From Scybalousia_A sp045221575 (GTDB lineage Bacteria > Bacteroidota > Bacteroidia > Bacteroidales > P3), in contig JBGUWU010000031.1 of NCBI GenBank assembly GCA_045221575.1, positions 62,001 through 126,000 of the forward strand: 64,000 nucleotides of DNA, written 5' to 3'. The translations under genes were made by a program, and so were the position numbers. The notes under the pieces were generated by a model. The model made no database searches, had not been told where the DNA came from, and worked only from the letters and a program-made list of their open reading frames with translations. Shown here one piece after another: positions 52,284 through 61,536 of the stretch (its first letter is position 1; each line of letters opens with the position of its first letter).

Positions 52284-53276
52284 TTATGCTTTATCAGCAG
52301 AGCCAAGAACATTTTTACATTTATGAATGTAAAGTTCTTTTAATCTATCTCTTGCAGGTCCTAAATATTTTCTTGGATCAAATACTGCTGGTTCTGCTTG
52401 CATAACCTCACGTATTGCAGCTGTCATGGCTAAACGACCATCAGAGTCAATATTTATCTTACATACAGCAGACTTAGAAGCTTCTCTAAGTTGGTCTTCT
52501 GGAATACCTATAGCATCTTTCAACGCACCACCGTGAGAGTTTATGCTCTTAACCAAGTCTTGAGGCACAGAAGAAGAACCATGCAATACGATAGGGAAAC
52601 CTGGCAAACGTTTTTCTATTTCTTTTAATATATCAAAACGTAATGGAGGTGGAACAAGTATACCATTAGCATCTCTTGTACATTGTTCTGGTTTAAATTT
52701 GTTTGCACCATGAGAAGTTCCTATAGAAATAGCAAGAGAATCAACACCTGTACGTTTAACAAAGTCTTCTACTTCTTCTGGACGAGTGTAGTTTGATTTT
52801 TCTGCGACAACATCGTCTTCTACTCCTGCTAATACACCAAGCTCGCCTTCAACTGTTACATCGTATTGATGAGCATAATCAACAACTTTCTTAGTCAAAG
52901 CAATATTATCTTCATAACTATGAGCAGAGCCATCAATCATAACTGAAGAGAAACCATATTCTATACAAGATTTGCATAACTCAAATGTATCTCCATGATC
53001 AAGATGAAGAACAATAGGAATAGCATAACCAAGTTCTTTAGCATACTCTACAGCTCCTTGTGCCATATAACGTAAAAGAGTTTGATTTGCATATTTTCTT
53101 GCACCTGAAGAAACTTGAAGTATTACAGGGCTTTTTGCTTCAACGCAAGCTTGAATAATAGCTTGCATTTGTTCCATATTGTTGAAGTTAAATGCAGGTA
53201 TTGCATAACCTCCTTTTATTGCTTTGGCGAACATATCTCTTGTGTTCACCAATCCCAAATCTTTGTAATTTACCAT
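52284..53276 (-). CDS. fba: Class II fructose-bisphosphate aldolase
   Basis: The 330-residue enzyme splits fructose 1,6-bisphosphate. Zn and substrate motifs: VLHLDHGDTFELCKSCIEYG near residue 83 (key HLDHGD), MIDGSAHSYEDN near 113, GTSHGANKF near 187 and VLHGSSSVP near 230. The length and motifs fit the class IIB aldolases of Bacteroidota. It follows dapA by 26 bp on the same strand. Confidence 0.95.
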   Translation of the reverse strand: MVNYKDLGLVNTRDMFAKAIKGGYAIPAFNFNNMEQMQAIIQACVEAKSPVILQVSSGARKYANQTLLRYMAQGAVEYAKELGYAIPIVLHLDHGDTFELCKSCIEYGFSSVMIDGSAHSYEDNIALTKKVVDYAHQYDVTVEGELGVLAGVEDDVVAEKSNYTRPEEVEDFVKRTGVDSLAISIGTSHGANKFKPEQCTRDANGILVPPPLRFDILKEIEKRLPGFPIVLHGSSSVPQDLVKSINSHGGALKDAIGIPEDQLREASKSAVCKINIDSDGRLAMTAAIREVMQAEPAVFDPRKYLGPARDRLKELYIHKCKNVLGSADKA

Positions 53277-53302
53277 AATATACTTTATTTTTGAATTTAT
53301 TG

Positions 53303-54184
53303 TTATTTATTTTCTTTTACGTAGTTTTGAAGTTTGTTGTATAACTGTTTACTAACCTTAGCCAATGGCAAACGAACAATGTTATCGCATATTCCCATAT
53401 TCTCCAAAGCAGCCTTTACTCCGCTTGGATTACCCTCAGCAAAAATAGCATTAGTGAAAGGTAATAAACTATTATGAATAGTTAAAGCTTTCTTATAATA
53501 ACCTCTTAATGCTTGATTAACCATTCCACTAACCTTAGAAGGATAAGCATTGGCAGTAACAGAAATAACTCCATTAGCACCACAGGATATTAAAGGAAGA
53601 GTTAAAGCATCTTCGCCACTAATAAGACTAAATCTATCAGGCTTACACCTAAGTATCTCCATACATTGAAGCATATTACCTGAAGCTTCTTTTATACCTA
53701 TTATATTATCAAATTCTTCTGCAAGTTGTAGCGTTGTTTCAGCAGAAATATTTGTTCCTGTTCTACCTGGAACATTGTAAATTATAACTGGTAATGACGA
53801 AGTAGAAGCAACATAACGATAATGAGCGAGCAAACCTTTTTGTGTTGGTTTATTGTAGTAAGGACTAACTGAAAGAATAGCAGAAAATCCACTGAGGTCA
53901 GCATGATTTATACGAGAAACAAGTTCTTTTGTATTATTACCTCCTATACCTAATACAACAGGAACTCTGTTATTAACATATTCAAGAGTATAGTCCTTTA
54001 CTGCAAATATTTCTTTTTGTGTAAGAGTAGGATATTCCGAAGTAGTGCCCAAGCAAACTAAATAATCCACTCCTCCATTAATACAATGGTCTATTAGTTT
54101 ACCTAAAGCACTGAAATCCACATTCTCTCTTTTGTCAAACGGAGTAATGAGAGCAACTCCTGTACCTTTCGTATTAAAACTCAT
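53303..54184 (-). CDS. dapA: 4-hydroxy-tetrahydrodipicolinate synthase
   Basis: DapA condenses pyruvate and aspartate semialdehyde, the first committed step to diaminopimelate and lysine. The 293-residue protein has TGVALITPFD at the N-terminus, LGTTSEYPTL near 45, the catalytic Tyr in IIYNVPGRTG near 133 and Schiff-base Lys in IIGIKEASG near 161. Its pathway partner dapF is at 7.1 kb. Confidence 0.95.
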   Translation of the reverse strand: MSFNTKGTGVALITPFDKRENVDFSALGKLIDHCINGGVDYLVCLGTTSEYPTLTQKEIFAVKDYTLEYVNNRVPVVLGIGGNNTKELVSRINHADLSGFSAILSVSPYYNKPTQKGLLAHYRYVASTSSLPVIIYNVPGRTGTNISAETTLQLAEEFDNIIGIKEASGNMLQCMEILRCKPDRFSLISGEDALTLPLISCGANGVISVTANAYPSKVSGMVNQALRGYYKKALTIHNSLLPFTNAIFAEGNPSGVKAALENMGICDNIVRLPLAKVSKQLYNKLQNYVKENK

Positions 54185-54219
54185 AGTTATTTATTGTTAG
54201 TTAGAAATGTTATTTGGCT

Positions 54220-54227
54220 CAAAATTA
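54220..54227 (-). promoter_or_regulatory. -7 box TAATTTTG for dapA
   Basis: The minus strand reads TAATTTTG then AGCC, 35 bp upstream of the dapA ATG. It lacks the CAA extension common here. Confidence 0.45.
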
Positions 54228-54327
54228 CAATTTATTTCTAAACTGACAAATTTATTTTAGTTTTTTTGGCCTAAACATAATAAATACTGAGAAATTACGT
54301 TTTGTTTGATGTAAAAATAGACTGAGT

Positions 54328-57048
54328 TTGAACAGAAAAATACTTTATATTATATACTCACTTTTAGTAGTTTTTTTGTTAGTCAGTTGTTCTACGCATA
54401 AGGACAAGTGGCTCAACAGAAACTATCACTATGTTGTGGGATACTACAATGCCTATTGGAATGGTAAAGAGGCTTTAAAGGAAGGTCAAAGAACAATAAA
54501 CCAAAATTGGAAGGACGATTACACAAGAATACTCCCTATATATGTTAATGGCACTAATGAACAAGCAGAAGCCATAAAAGGCAATACTGACAGAGCAATA
54601 GAAAAAGGAGGAAAAGTTGTAAAGGTTCATTCCATGCGTTTTTCAGGCGTAGAGAAGAACAAAGTTATAGATGACGCTTATTTATTGATAGGAGAAGCTT
54701 GTTTCTATGCTCACGATTACAAAGGAGCTGAAGCAACATTTCAATATATTATAGGTAATTGGAAAAAACAACCTGAAATTTATCCTGCGATGCTTTGGTT
54801 GGCTTTAACTTATACTAAAGAAAAAAAATACAATGAATCTGAAGTTGTTTTAAAACAAGTACAGAAAGCCATAGAAGATAATAAAGCACCTAAGAAACTT
54901 AAAAAGATGCTTAATCTTGTTTGGGCTGAAAACGACATAGCACAAGGTAAAACATTATCAGCCTTACAAAACCTTCAAATAAGAAAGAAAAACATATTTG
55001 AACGTAGTTTAAATACTCGTACTCGTTTTATTGAAGGACAAATATATATGAATAACAAGCAATACGATCAAGCTACAAAATGCTTTAAATACACTTACAG
55101 ACATGCAAAAGATTATTCTATGCAATTTGTCTCAAAGCTTAATATAGCTTTATGTTTTGATCCTTCTAAGAAAAATAGTATTGCCATCATAGAAGATTTG
55201 GAAGACATGCTTGATGATAAGAAAAATGAAGACTACTTAGACCAAATATATTATGCTATCGGTGAAATATATTTCCGTAATAACAGTCTTCAAATAGCAT
55301 GTAAAAAATGGGAGCAAAGCGTAAGATACTCCAAGAATAATAAAGTTCAAAAGATGGCTTCTTCTCTTAGAGCGGCTAATGTATATTATGACTCTTTACA
55401 GAACTATATTAAGGCTCAAATGTATTACGATACTGCTCTAAATCTAATGGATAAAGATTATCCTACAAGAGATCTAATAATTTCTCGTCAAAGAGTACTT
55501 ACTTCTTTAGTGGAAAACCTTAATAAGATAACACGTTGGGACAGTCTTTTAGCATTATCTGAACTTAGCAAAGAGGAACTAAATACTAAGATAGATAAGT
55601 GGATTGCTGATTATAAAGCAGAACAGAAACGCAAGGAAGAAGAAGCAAAAATACAACAAGCTATACTTGCTCGTAATGCATCTATGAATAACTTCAATCA
55701 ATTAAACAGAAACACCAGCAGTTTTTACTTTGCCAATCCTACGACTGTTCAAAGTGGTAAATTAGAGTTTCAAAGAAAATGGGGAGAGCGACCTTTGGAA
55801 GACAATTGGCGACTTAGTAGCAAGACTGAGATAGGCTTTGAAGATATGGACTTAGCAGAAAACGACACAATTGATTCAACTGACAAAAAGAAAGAGCCAA
55901 CCTCTACACTTACACCGGATAAAAGAGAATACTATACAAAGGATATACCTTTTACTCAAGGAGCAAAAGACACCGCTAATATGATTATAGCAGACGCTTT
56001 GCTCGAAGCTGGATATATATTCTTCCAAGGCATTAATAACATACCTAAAGCCATTGAAACATTTATTGAACTACAAAACCGTTATCCTAATCACATTAAC
56101 GTATTACCTTCTTCTTATCATCTTTATACCCTTTATGATAAAAAAGGAGATTATCCAAACTCTAATTTCTACAAAAACAAAATACTTACCCAGTTTCCGG
56201 AGAGTGAGTATGCTATGATGATTAAAAATCCAGACTATTTAAACGACATAAAGAATAATAACACTGTAGCAGAACGGTTATATAAAACAGCTTACGAAAG
56301 TTACGCTAATAATGAATTTCGTGCCACAATAGAAAAATCTAACTTTGCGATAGATTCTATTAAAGTAGGTCCTTATATTCCTCGTTTAAAATTCCTTTCT
56401 GCCTTGGCTAAAGGTAAGTTATATGGTGTAGATTCCTTAGCTGACAATCTTAATATGATTATCTTCAATCACCCTAACAGTGAGATTACTCCTATAATAG
56501 AAAGACAACTTCGCTATCTTTCAGACAACTATGATATAAAAGAGTTTGACATAAAATACGATTCTACTCGTAATGCTAAAATAGAAGAAAAAGATACTCT
56601 AAAGATTGCTGACATAATTCCTACAGATACTACTAATAGCGTTAATAGAGATGATATTCTTGATGCTGAATCATTAGTATATAGAAATAAAGATATGCAA
56701 CACTATTATTTGTTGTTCTTTGATGATAGCAAGATAGACATAGATTATATTAATAATATTGTTAATAATTTCAATGCAGAGAACTATGCTGAGGAAAAAC
56801 TACAATCAACCTCTCAACTCTTTACGCTTTCCGACCAAATGATAATGGTGCGTAAGTTTAAAGACAAACAACAAGCCTTAGAATACTACGACAATATTCA
56901 AAACAACGAAGAATTTAAAAAACTTTCACCTTCATTCTACAGACATTGTGTTATATCTCTTCAAAACTACTCTACTTTATACAACAGAAGAAACATCGAG
57001 GCTTATTTAAAATATTTCCGTTTAATGTACTTAAAAGACAGAGAATAA
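54328..57048 (+). CDS. porW: PorW/SprE-like T9SS lipoprotein with TPR repeats
   Basis: The 906-residue product is an envelope lipoprotein (Cys in LLVSCSTHKDK, about residue 21); the start codon appears to be TTG. Residues 25-75 (LNRNYHYVVGYYNAYWNGKEA, split; key YNAYWNG, then DDYTRILPIY) match the N-terminus of SprE/PorW, needed for type IX secretion and gliding. TPR-like helices follow to about residue 400, a charged linker near 430-450 (QKRKEEEAKIQQA), and a C-terminal half with further TPRs. The T9SS cargo at the left of the window would use this machinery. It is followed at 11 bp by a membrane-protein gene. Confidence 0.82.
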   Translation: MNRKILYIIYSLLVVFLLVSCSTHKDKWLNRNYHYVVGYYNAYWNGKEALKEGQRTINQNWKDDYTRILPIYVNGTNEQAEAIKGNTDRAIEKGGKVVKVHSMRFSGVEKNKVIDDAYLLIGEACFYAHDYKGAEATFQYIIGNWKKQPEIYPAMLWLALTYTKEKKYNESEVVLKQVQKAIEDNKAPKKLKKMLNLVWAENDIAQGKTLSALQNLQIRKKNIFERSLNTRTRFIEGQIYMNNKQYDQATKCFKYTYRHAKDYSMQFVSKLNIALCFDPSKKNSIAIIEDLEDMLDDKKNEDYLDQIYYAIGEIYFRNNSLQIACKKWEQSVRYSKNNKVQKMASSLRAANVYYDSLQNYIKAQMYYDTALNLMDKDYPTRDLIISRQRVLTSLVENLNKITRWDSLLALSELSKEELNTKIDKWIADYKAEQKRKEEEAKIQQAILARNASMNNFNQLNRNTSSFYFANPTTVQSGKLEFQRKWGERPLEDNWRLSSKTEIGFEDMDLAENDTIDSTDKKKEPTSTLTPDKREYYTKDIPFTQGAKDTANMIIADALLEAGYIFFQGINNIPKAIETFIELQNRYPNHINVLPSSYHLYTLYDKKGDYPNSNFYKNKILTQFPESEYAMMIKNPDYLNDIKNNNTVAERLYKTAYESYANNEFRATIEKSNFAIDSIKVGPYIPRLKFLSALAKGKLYGVDSLADNLNMIIFNHPNSEITPIIERQLRYLSDNYDIKEFDIKYDSTRNAKIEEKDTLKIADIIPTDTTNSVNRDDILDAESLVYRNKDMQHYYLLFFDDSKIDIDYINNIVNNFNAENYAEEKLQSTSQLFTLSDQMIMVRKFKDKQQALEYYDNIQNNEEFKKLSPSFYRHCVISLQNYSTLYNRRNIEAYLKYFRLMYLKDRE

Positions 57049-57059
57049 AAATAAAAAAT

Positions 57060-57452
57060 ATGAAAAAACACCCTTTAGTATCCTATCTTATGAAGATTAC
57101 AACACTATCACTTATTTTGTGTTTTGTAGCTTTATTTTCTTTAATCTTCGTTCCAAAAGATTTTTTGTCGGTTTATATACCTTATTATATACTTATGTTT
57201 TTCTTTGTAACATTTCTGAGCTATGGCTTTATGTATTACGCTCCTACAAAGATGAAACTGAAGTTTGAGCAGGCTTTTCTTATAACCCGTTTTTCAAAAA
57301 TGTTAATTTATATTTCAGTTTTAGTCATCGTTCTTTTGGCTCATATTGAAAAAAATATTAAATTTGCAGTCGCTTATATGATACTTTTCTTAGTGTATCA
57401 AGTTTTTGACGTTATAACTGTAAAACATCTTAGTAAGAACAATAAAAAATAA
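57060..57452 (+). CDS. Small four-helix membrane protein, unknown
   Basis: From the ATG at 57060 (an upstream in-frame start lies inside porW) the product is 130 residues with about four membrane helices and charged ends (KKHPLV at the start, SKNNKK at the end). It resembles ATP-synthase subunit I-like small proteins in size and topology, but I see no diagnostic motif. It sits between porW and a lipoprotein gene, overlapping the latter by 1 bp. Confidence 0.65.
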   Translation: MKKHPLVSYLMKITTLSLILCFVALFSLIFVPKDFLSVYIPYYILMFFFVTFLSYGFMYYAPTKMKLKFEQAFLITRFSKMLIYISVLVIVLLAHIEKNIKFAVAYMILFLVYQVFDVITVKHLSKNNKK

Positions 57453-57877
57453 TGAATATGAAGACATTAAAAGGTTTTGGATTAGTTTGTTTAGGTCTTA
57501 TGGCAATAGTTATGGTTGCTTGTGAAAAAGACTTAGGAGAAGACAACGACATATTAGCTGGTAAGTGGAGAGATGCTTCAGTAATATATGATTCAATAGT
57601 ATTAGCTGACCAACCTTGGCAAACTAAGAGTTACATAGAGTACGCTCCTTACAATAGCATGAGAGCAAAGCGTACAGTTACCTCTGTTACATACTACGAT
57701 GATACTACTTTTTCTATAGATAAATCAGGTACTTACACTATTAAAGGAGATACCTTAGTTAGAGTAGATATATCTGGCAACGAACGTTTTTACAAAATAA
57801 TAAATATATCTAAAAACGAGTTCTCTTTTAGTAATTCAATGAACGATACTTTTGTTTATATAAGATACAGAAACTAA
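57452..57877 (+). CDS. Small lipocalin-like lipoprotein
   Basis: The 141-residue product has a lipoprotein signal (Cys in MVACEKDLGE, about residue 24) and one beta domain with LAGKWRDASVIYDS, YYDDTTFSIDKSG, GTYTIKGDTLVRV. The layout resembles the lipocalin-like pair at 29-30 kb, although the sequences differ. Start ATG overlaps the stop of the preceding gene. Function unknown. Confidence 0.7.
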   Translation: MNMKTLKGFGLVCLGLMAIVMVACEKDLGEDNDILAGKWRDASVIYDSIVLADQPWQTKSYIEYAPYNSMRAKRTVTSVTYYDDTTFSIDKSGTYTIKGDTLVRVDISGNERFYKIINISKNEFSFSNSMNDTFVYIRYRN

Positions 57878-57909
57878 TAGAATTAACAATAAAAAAAACA
57901 TATACTATC

Positions 57910-58569
57910 ATGGATAAAAATCAAATAAAAGAAACCATAGCTAAGAGAGCCGCTTTAGAACTTAAAGACGGTTATGTGGTTAATTTAGGTATAGGTATAC
58001 CAGGAATGATTCCCAACTATTTAAAGCCAGGAGTTAATGTTTTGATTCAAGCAGAAAATGGTATGGTTGGCATGGGACCTAACGCCAAAGAAGGACAAGA
58101 AGATAAAGAATGGGTTAATGCAGGAGGAGCATACATAACAGCTGTTAAAGGTGCTGCTACATTTGATTCTGCAACTTCATTCGGAATCATCAGAGGCGGA
58201 CACGTAGATGCTTCTATTCTTGGTGCATTACAAGTAGCAGAAAATGGTGATTTAGCTAACTGGATGATACCTGGAAAGAAAGTGCCTGGAATGGGTGGTG
58301 CTATGGACTTATTAGAAGGTGCCAAGAAGATAATCCTTACTATGGAACACACAGCTAAAGGCAATCCAAAGATACTTAAAAAATGCACTCTACCTCTTAC
58401 TGCTAAAGGTAAAGTAAATATGATTATCACTGAAATGGGAGTTATGGAAATCACACCAGAAGGTATTGTTTTAACAGAAATAAATCCAGAATTTACTGTA
58501 GAACAAGTACAAGAAGCAACAGAAGCGACTCTAATCATTTCAAAAGATCTTAAACCAATGCTACAATAA
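57910..58569 (+). CDS. 3-oxoacid CoA-transferase subunit B (orphan)
   Basis: The 219-residue protein is the beta subunit of a family I CoA-transferase. It has NLGIGIPGMIPNYL near residue 24, the catalytic Glu in QAENGMVGMGP near 49, FGIIRGGHVDASILGALQV near 95, and KKVPGMGGAMDLLEGAKK near 123. Such subunits act with an alpha subunit encoded next to them (atoD/scoA); neither neighbour is one. It starts 32 bp after a lipoprotein gene and is followed by repeat locus G. Confidence 0.9.
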   Translation: MDKNQIKETIAKRAALELKDGYVVNLGIGIPGMIPNYLKPGVNVLIQAENGMVGMGPNAKEGQEDKEWVNAGGAYITAVKGAATFDSATSFGIIRGGHVDASILGALQVAENGDLANWMIPGKKVPGMGGAMDLLEGAKKIILTMEHTAKGNPKILKKCTLPLTAKGKVNMIITEMGVMEITPEGIVLTEINPEFTVEQVQEATEATLIISKDLKPMLQ

Positions 58570-58586
58570 ACTATAGTATTAATAAG

Positions 58587-58680
58587 ATTTGATTTTGATG
58601 AAAAAACATCAACTTTTAAGAAATTAAAATCAAATCTTTTTACAAAAACATCAAGTCTTTTTTGAAAAAGTCTTGATGTT
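58587..58680. repeat. 21-bp periodic intergenic repeat, locus G (mixed orientation)
   Basis: ATCAACTT at 58608, ATCAAATC at 58629 and ATCAAGTC at 58650 are exactly 21 bp apart. They are enclosed by inverted TTGAT copies at 58589 and 58673; AAAACATCAAG (58646-58656) pairs with CTTGATGTTTT (58672-58682), giving a terminator-like hairpin. This locus and the alaS promoter account for the 338-bp gap; the remainder is AT-rich with no ORF. Confidence 0.8.
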
Positions 58681-58863
58681 TTTTATTTTTAACATAAAAA
58701 AGTTGCGAATAAAGTTTTTTTTCACAAAAAAAAATTAAGTAATTCGTTTGCTAAGACTATGATACTATTCTAAAAATAGCAGAATTTCACAATTCTTTCC
58801 TTGTACTTATATAGAGTTAGCGTTAATTAATTAAATAACTTTTCTCATTTCCAATTAATTTTG

Positions 58864-58871
58864 TACTTTTG
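58864..58871 (+). promoter_or_regulatory. -7 box TACTTTTG for alaS
   Basis: TACTTTTG then CAAGTT, 36 bp upstream of the ATG at 58908. It rules out an in-frame TTG start at 58869. Confidence 0.6.
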
Positions 58872-58907
58872 CAAGTTAATATAACAGATATAAATAATTA
58901 TAACATT

Positions 58908-61520
58908 ATGACTTCTAACGAAATAAGAAAAACATTTATTGATTTTTTTGCATCTAAAGGACACACTGTTGTTCCATCATCTTCTATGGTAGTGAAAAAT
59001 GATCCTACTTTGTTGTTTACAAATGCTGGTATGAATCAGTTTAAGGACATTTTTTTGGGTAACACTGAAAAGCCTTACAACCGTGCTACCGATGCTCAAA
59101 AGTGCTTACGTGTAAGTGGTAAACATAATGATTTAGAAGAAGTTGGACATGACACATACCATCATACTATGTTTGAGATGTTAGGCAATTGGTCTTTTGG
59201 TGATTACTTCAAAAAAGAAGCTATAAGCTATGCTTGGGAACTACTTACAAAGGTGTATGGCATAGATGAAAACAACTTATATGTTACTTATTTCGGAGGC
59301 GATGAAAAAGAAGGCTTACCTGCAGACACTGAAGCCTTAAATTATTGGAAACAATGGGTTAAAGAAGAACATATCTTACCAGGCAACAAACACGACAACT
59401 TTTGGGAAATGGGTGAAACGGGTCCTTGTGGTGCTTGTTCAGAGATACATATTGATTTAAGAAGTGAGGAAGAAAAACAAAAAATAAACGGAAGAGAGTT
59501 AGTAAACAAAGACAATCCGCTTGTGATAGAGATATGGAACCTTGTATTTATGGAAAACAACCGTTTGGCTGATGGTTCTTTAGTCCCTTTGAAAGATAAG
59601 AATATTGACACAGGTATGGGCTTTGAACGTTTGTGTATGGTTTTGCAAGGAAAACAATCAAACTATGATACAGACGTATTTCAACCATTGATTCAAGAAA
59701 TTGCATTAAAATGTAATACTCCATATGGTAAAGATGAGAAAAAAGACATAGCGATGAGAGTTATTGCAGACCATCTTAGAGCAGTAAGTTTCGCTATTGC
59801 TGATGGACTACTTCCTTCCAATGCAAAAGCAGGTTATGTTATACGAAGAATACTTCGCCGAGCTATACGTTTTGGTTACACTTTCCTTTCTTTTAACGAG
59901 CCATTTATCTGTACTTTAGTTGATACTTTAGTTAATCAAATGGGAAAACAGTATGAAGAACTCAAGAGAGGTAAGGATTTAATCATCAAAGTAATAAAAG
60001 AAGAAGAAACAGCCTTTTTAAAGACTTTGGCTAACGGTATTGTTAAGTTTGAAAAATATATTGAAGAACATAAAGAAGGTTTAATTAGTGGTGATTTTGC
60101 TTTTGAGCTATTTGACACTTATGGTTTTCCTATAGATTTGACAGAACTTATGGCTAAAGAGAAAGGTCGTAATGTTGATATGCAAGCATTTGAAATCAAT
60201 CTACAAAAACAGAAAGAACGTTCTCGTAATGCTGCTAAAGTGGTTTCAGATGATTGGGTTGAATTGATAGAGAACTTTACCGATGTAGCTTTTGACGGAT
60301 ACGATATGTTAGCGGAAGAAGTACAAATAGTTAAATACAGAAAGGTAGAAACTAAAGGTCAAACTATGTATCAAATAGTGCTTAACAGAACTCCTTTCTA
60401 TGCTGAAATGGGAGGACAGGTAGGAGATAATGGTTTGTTAAAAAACAATGAAGAAACTATCAACATAATAGATACTAAGAAAGAAAACAATCTTATCATT
60501 CATCTTGTTAAGCAATTACCAAAAAATCTCAGCTCAACATTTACTGCAGAAGTAAATACACAGAGAAGACACAATATAGAAAGGAATCATACTGCTACTC
60601 ACCTACTCCATTTTGCTTTAAGAAACATTTTAGGTTCTCATGTTGAGCAAAAAGGTTCTTATGTTGATGATAAACGTTTGAGATTTGACTTCTCTCACCC
60701 ATCTAAACTTAGCCCTGAAGAAATAAAACAAGCTGAACAAATGGTTAATCAAATGATTAGAGAAGACTATGAAGCTGATGACCACAGAGATGTTCCTATA
60801 GAAGAAGCAAAACGTATGGGTGCTATGGCTTTATTTGGTGAAAAATATGGTGATAAGGTAAGAGTTATTCGTTTTGGTGAAAGCATAGAACTATGTGGTG
60901 GTACTCATATCAAAAGCACAGGAAGAATAGGTATGTTTAAAATTCTTGGAGAAAGTGCTGTTGCTGCTGGAATACGAAGAATAGAAGCCGTTACAGGACA
61001 AGAATTTGAAAACTACATGTACTCTCTTCAAGATAATCTATTAAAAATAAAATCTTTCTTTGAAGCTTCTCCTGATTTAATCAATTCTATCAAGAAAATC
61101 ATAGAAGAAAATTCTCAATTAAAAAAACAAGTAGATGACTTTACCAAAGAACAACTTACAAACATATACACAAAACTTAAAGAACAAGGAGAAACAATAA
61201 AAGACATAAAGTATTTTGAGGTTAATTGCCCTATTAGTGCTGATAGTATGAAAGATTTGGCTTATCGATTTAGAGGAGAATTTGAAGACTTCTGCTTTGC
61301 TGGTGCTAACGAACACAATGGTAAAGTAATGCTTACTGTTATGCTTTCCGATTCTTTAGTAGAAAAAGGATTAGATGCTGGCAAAATAGTAAGAGAGGCT
61401 GCTAAACATATCAAAGGAGGTGGCGGTGGTCAAAAATTCTACGCTACTGCTGGCGGAAAAGATAAAGACGGTATAAACCAAGCCTTACTATACATCAAAG
61501 AACAAATAAAAGGAATCTAA
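58908..61520 (+). CDS. alaS: Alanyl-tRNA synthetase
   Basis: The 870-residue enzyme (from the ATG at 58908, MTSNEIRKTF) charges tRNA-Ala. Class II motifs in the N-terminus: FINAGMNQFKDIFLG-type FTNAGMNQFKD near 40, RVSGKHNDLEEVG near 70, GMGFERL near 234. The editing domain has HTATHLLHFAL near 560 and CGGTH near 665. The C-Ala domain ends with KGGGGGQKFYATAGG. All key blocks are present. typA follows at 16 bp. Confidence 0.97.
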   Translation: MTSNEIRKTFIDFFASKGHTVVPSSSMVVKNDPTLLFTNAGMNQFKDIFLGNTEKPYNRATDAQKCLRVSGKHNDLEEVGHDTYHHTMFEMLGNWSFGDYFKKEAISYAWELLTKVYGIDENNLYVTYFGGDEKEGLPADTEALNYWKQWVKEEHILPGNKHDNFWEMGETGPCGACSEIHIDLRSEEEKQKINGRELVNKDNPLVIEIWNLVFMENNRLADGSLVPLKDKNIDTGMGFERLCMVLQGKQSNYDTDVFQPLIQEIALKCNTPYGKDEKKDIAMRVIADHLRAVSFAIADGLLPSNAKAGYVIRRILRRAIRFGYTFLSFNEPFICTLVDTLVNQMGKQYEELKRGKDLIIKVIKEEETAFLKTLANGIVKFEKYIEEHKEGLISGDFAFELFDTYGFPIDLTELMAKEKGRNVDMQAFEINLQKQKERSRNAAKVVSDDWVELIENFTDVAFDGYDMLAEEVQIVKYRKVETKGQTMYQIVLNRTPFYAEMGGQVGDNGLLKNNEETINIIDTKKENNLIIHLVKQLPKNLSSTFTAEVNTQRRHNIERNHTATHLLHFALRNILGSHVEQKGSYVDDKRLRFDFSHPSKLSPEEIKQAEQMVNQMIREDYEADDHRDVPIEEAKRMGAMALFGEKYGDKVRVIRFGESIELCGGTHIKSTGRIGMFKILGESAVAAGIRRIEAVTGQEFENYMYSLQDNLLKIKSFFEASPDLINSIKKIIEENSQLKKQVDDFTKEQLTNIYTKLKEQGETIKDIKYFEVNCPISADSMKDLAYRFRGEFEDFCFAGANEHNGKVMLTVMLSDSLVEKGLDAGKIVREAAKHIKGGGGGQKFYATAGGKDKDGINQALLYIKEQIKGI

Positions 61521-61536
61521 AAACAAAATAAATAAT

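Noticed and set aside
4523..58680. The 21-bp arrays as CRISPR arrays
   Set aside because: Units are contiguous and similar throughout, with no unique spacers of 28-40 bp and no leader.
58869..58907. N-terminal extension of alaS
   Set aside because: It would start at a TTG inside the -7 box; the ATG at 58908 begins the conserved AlaS sequence.
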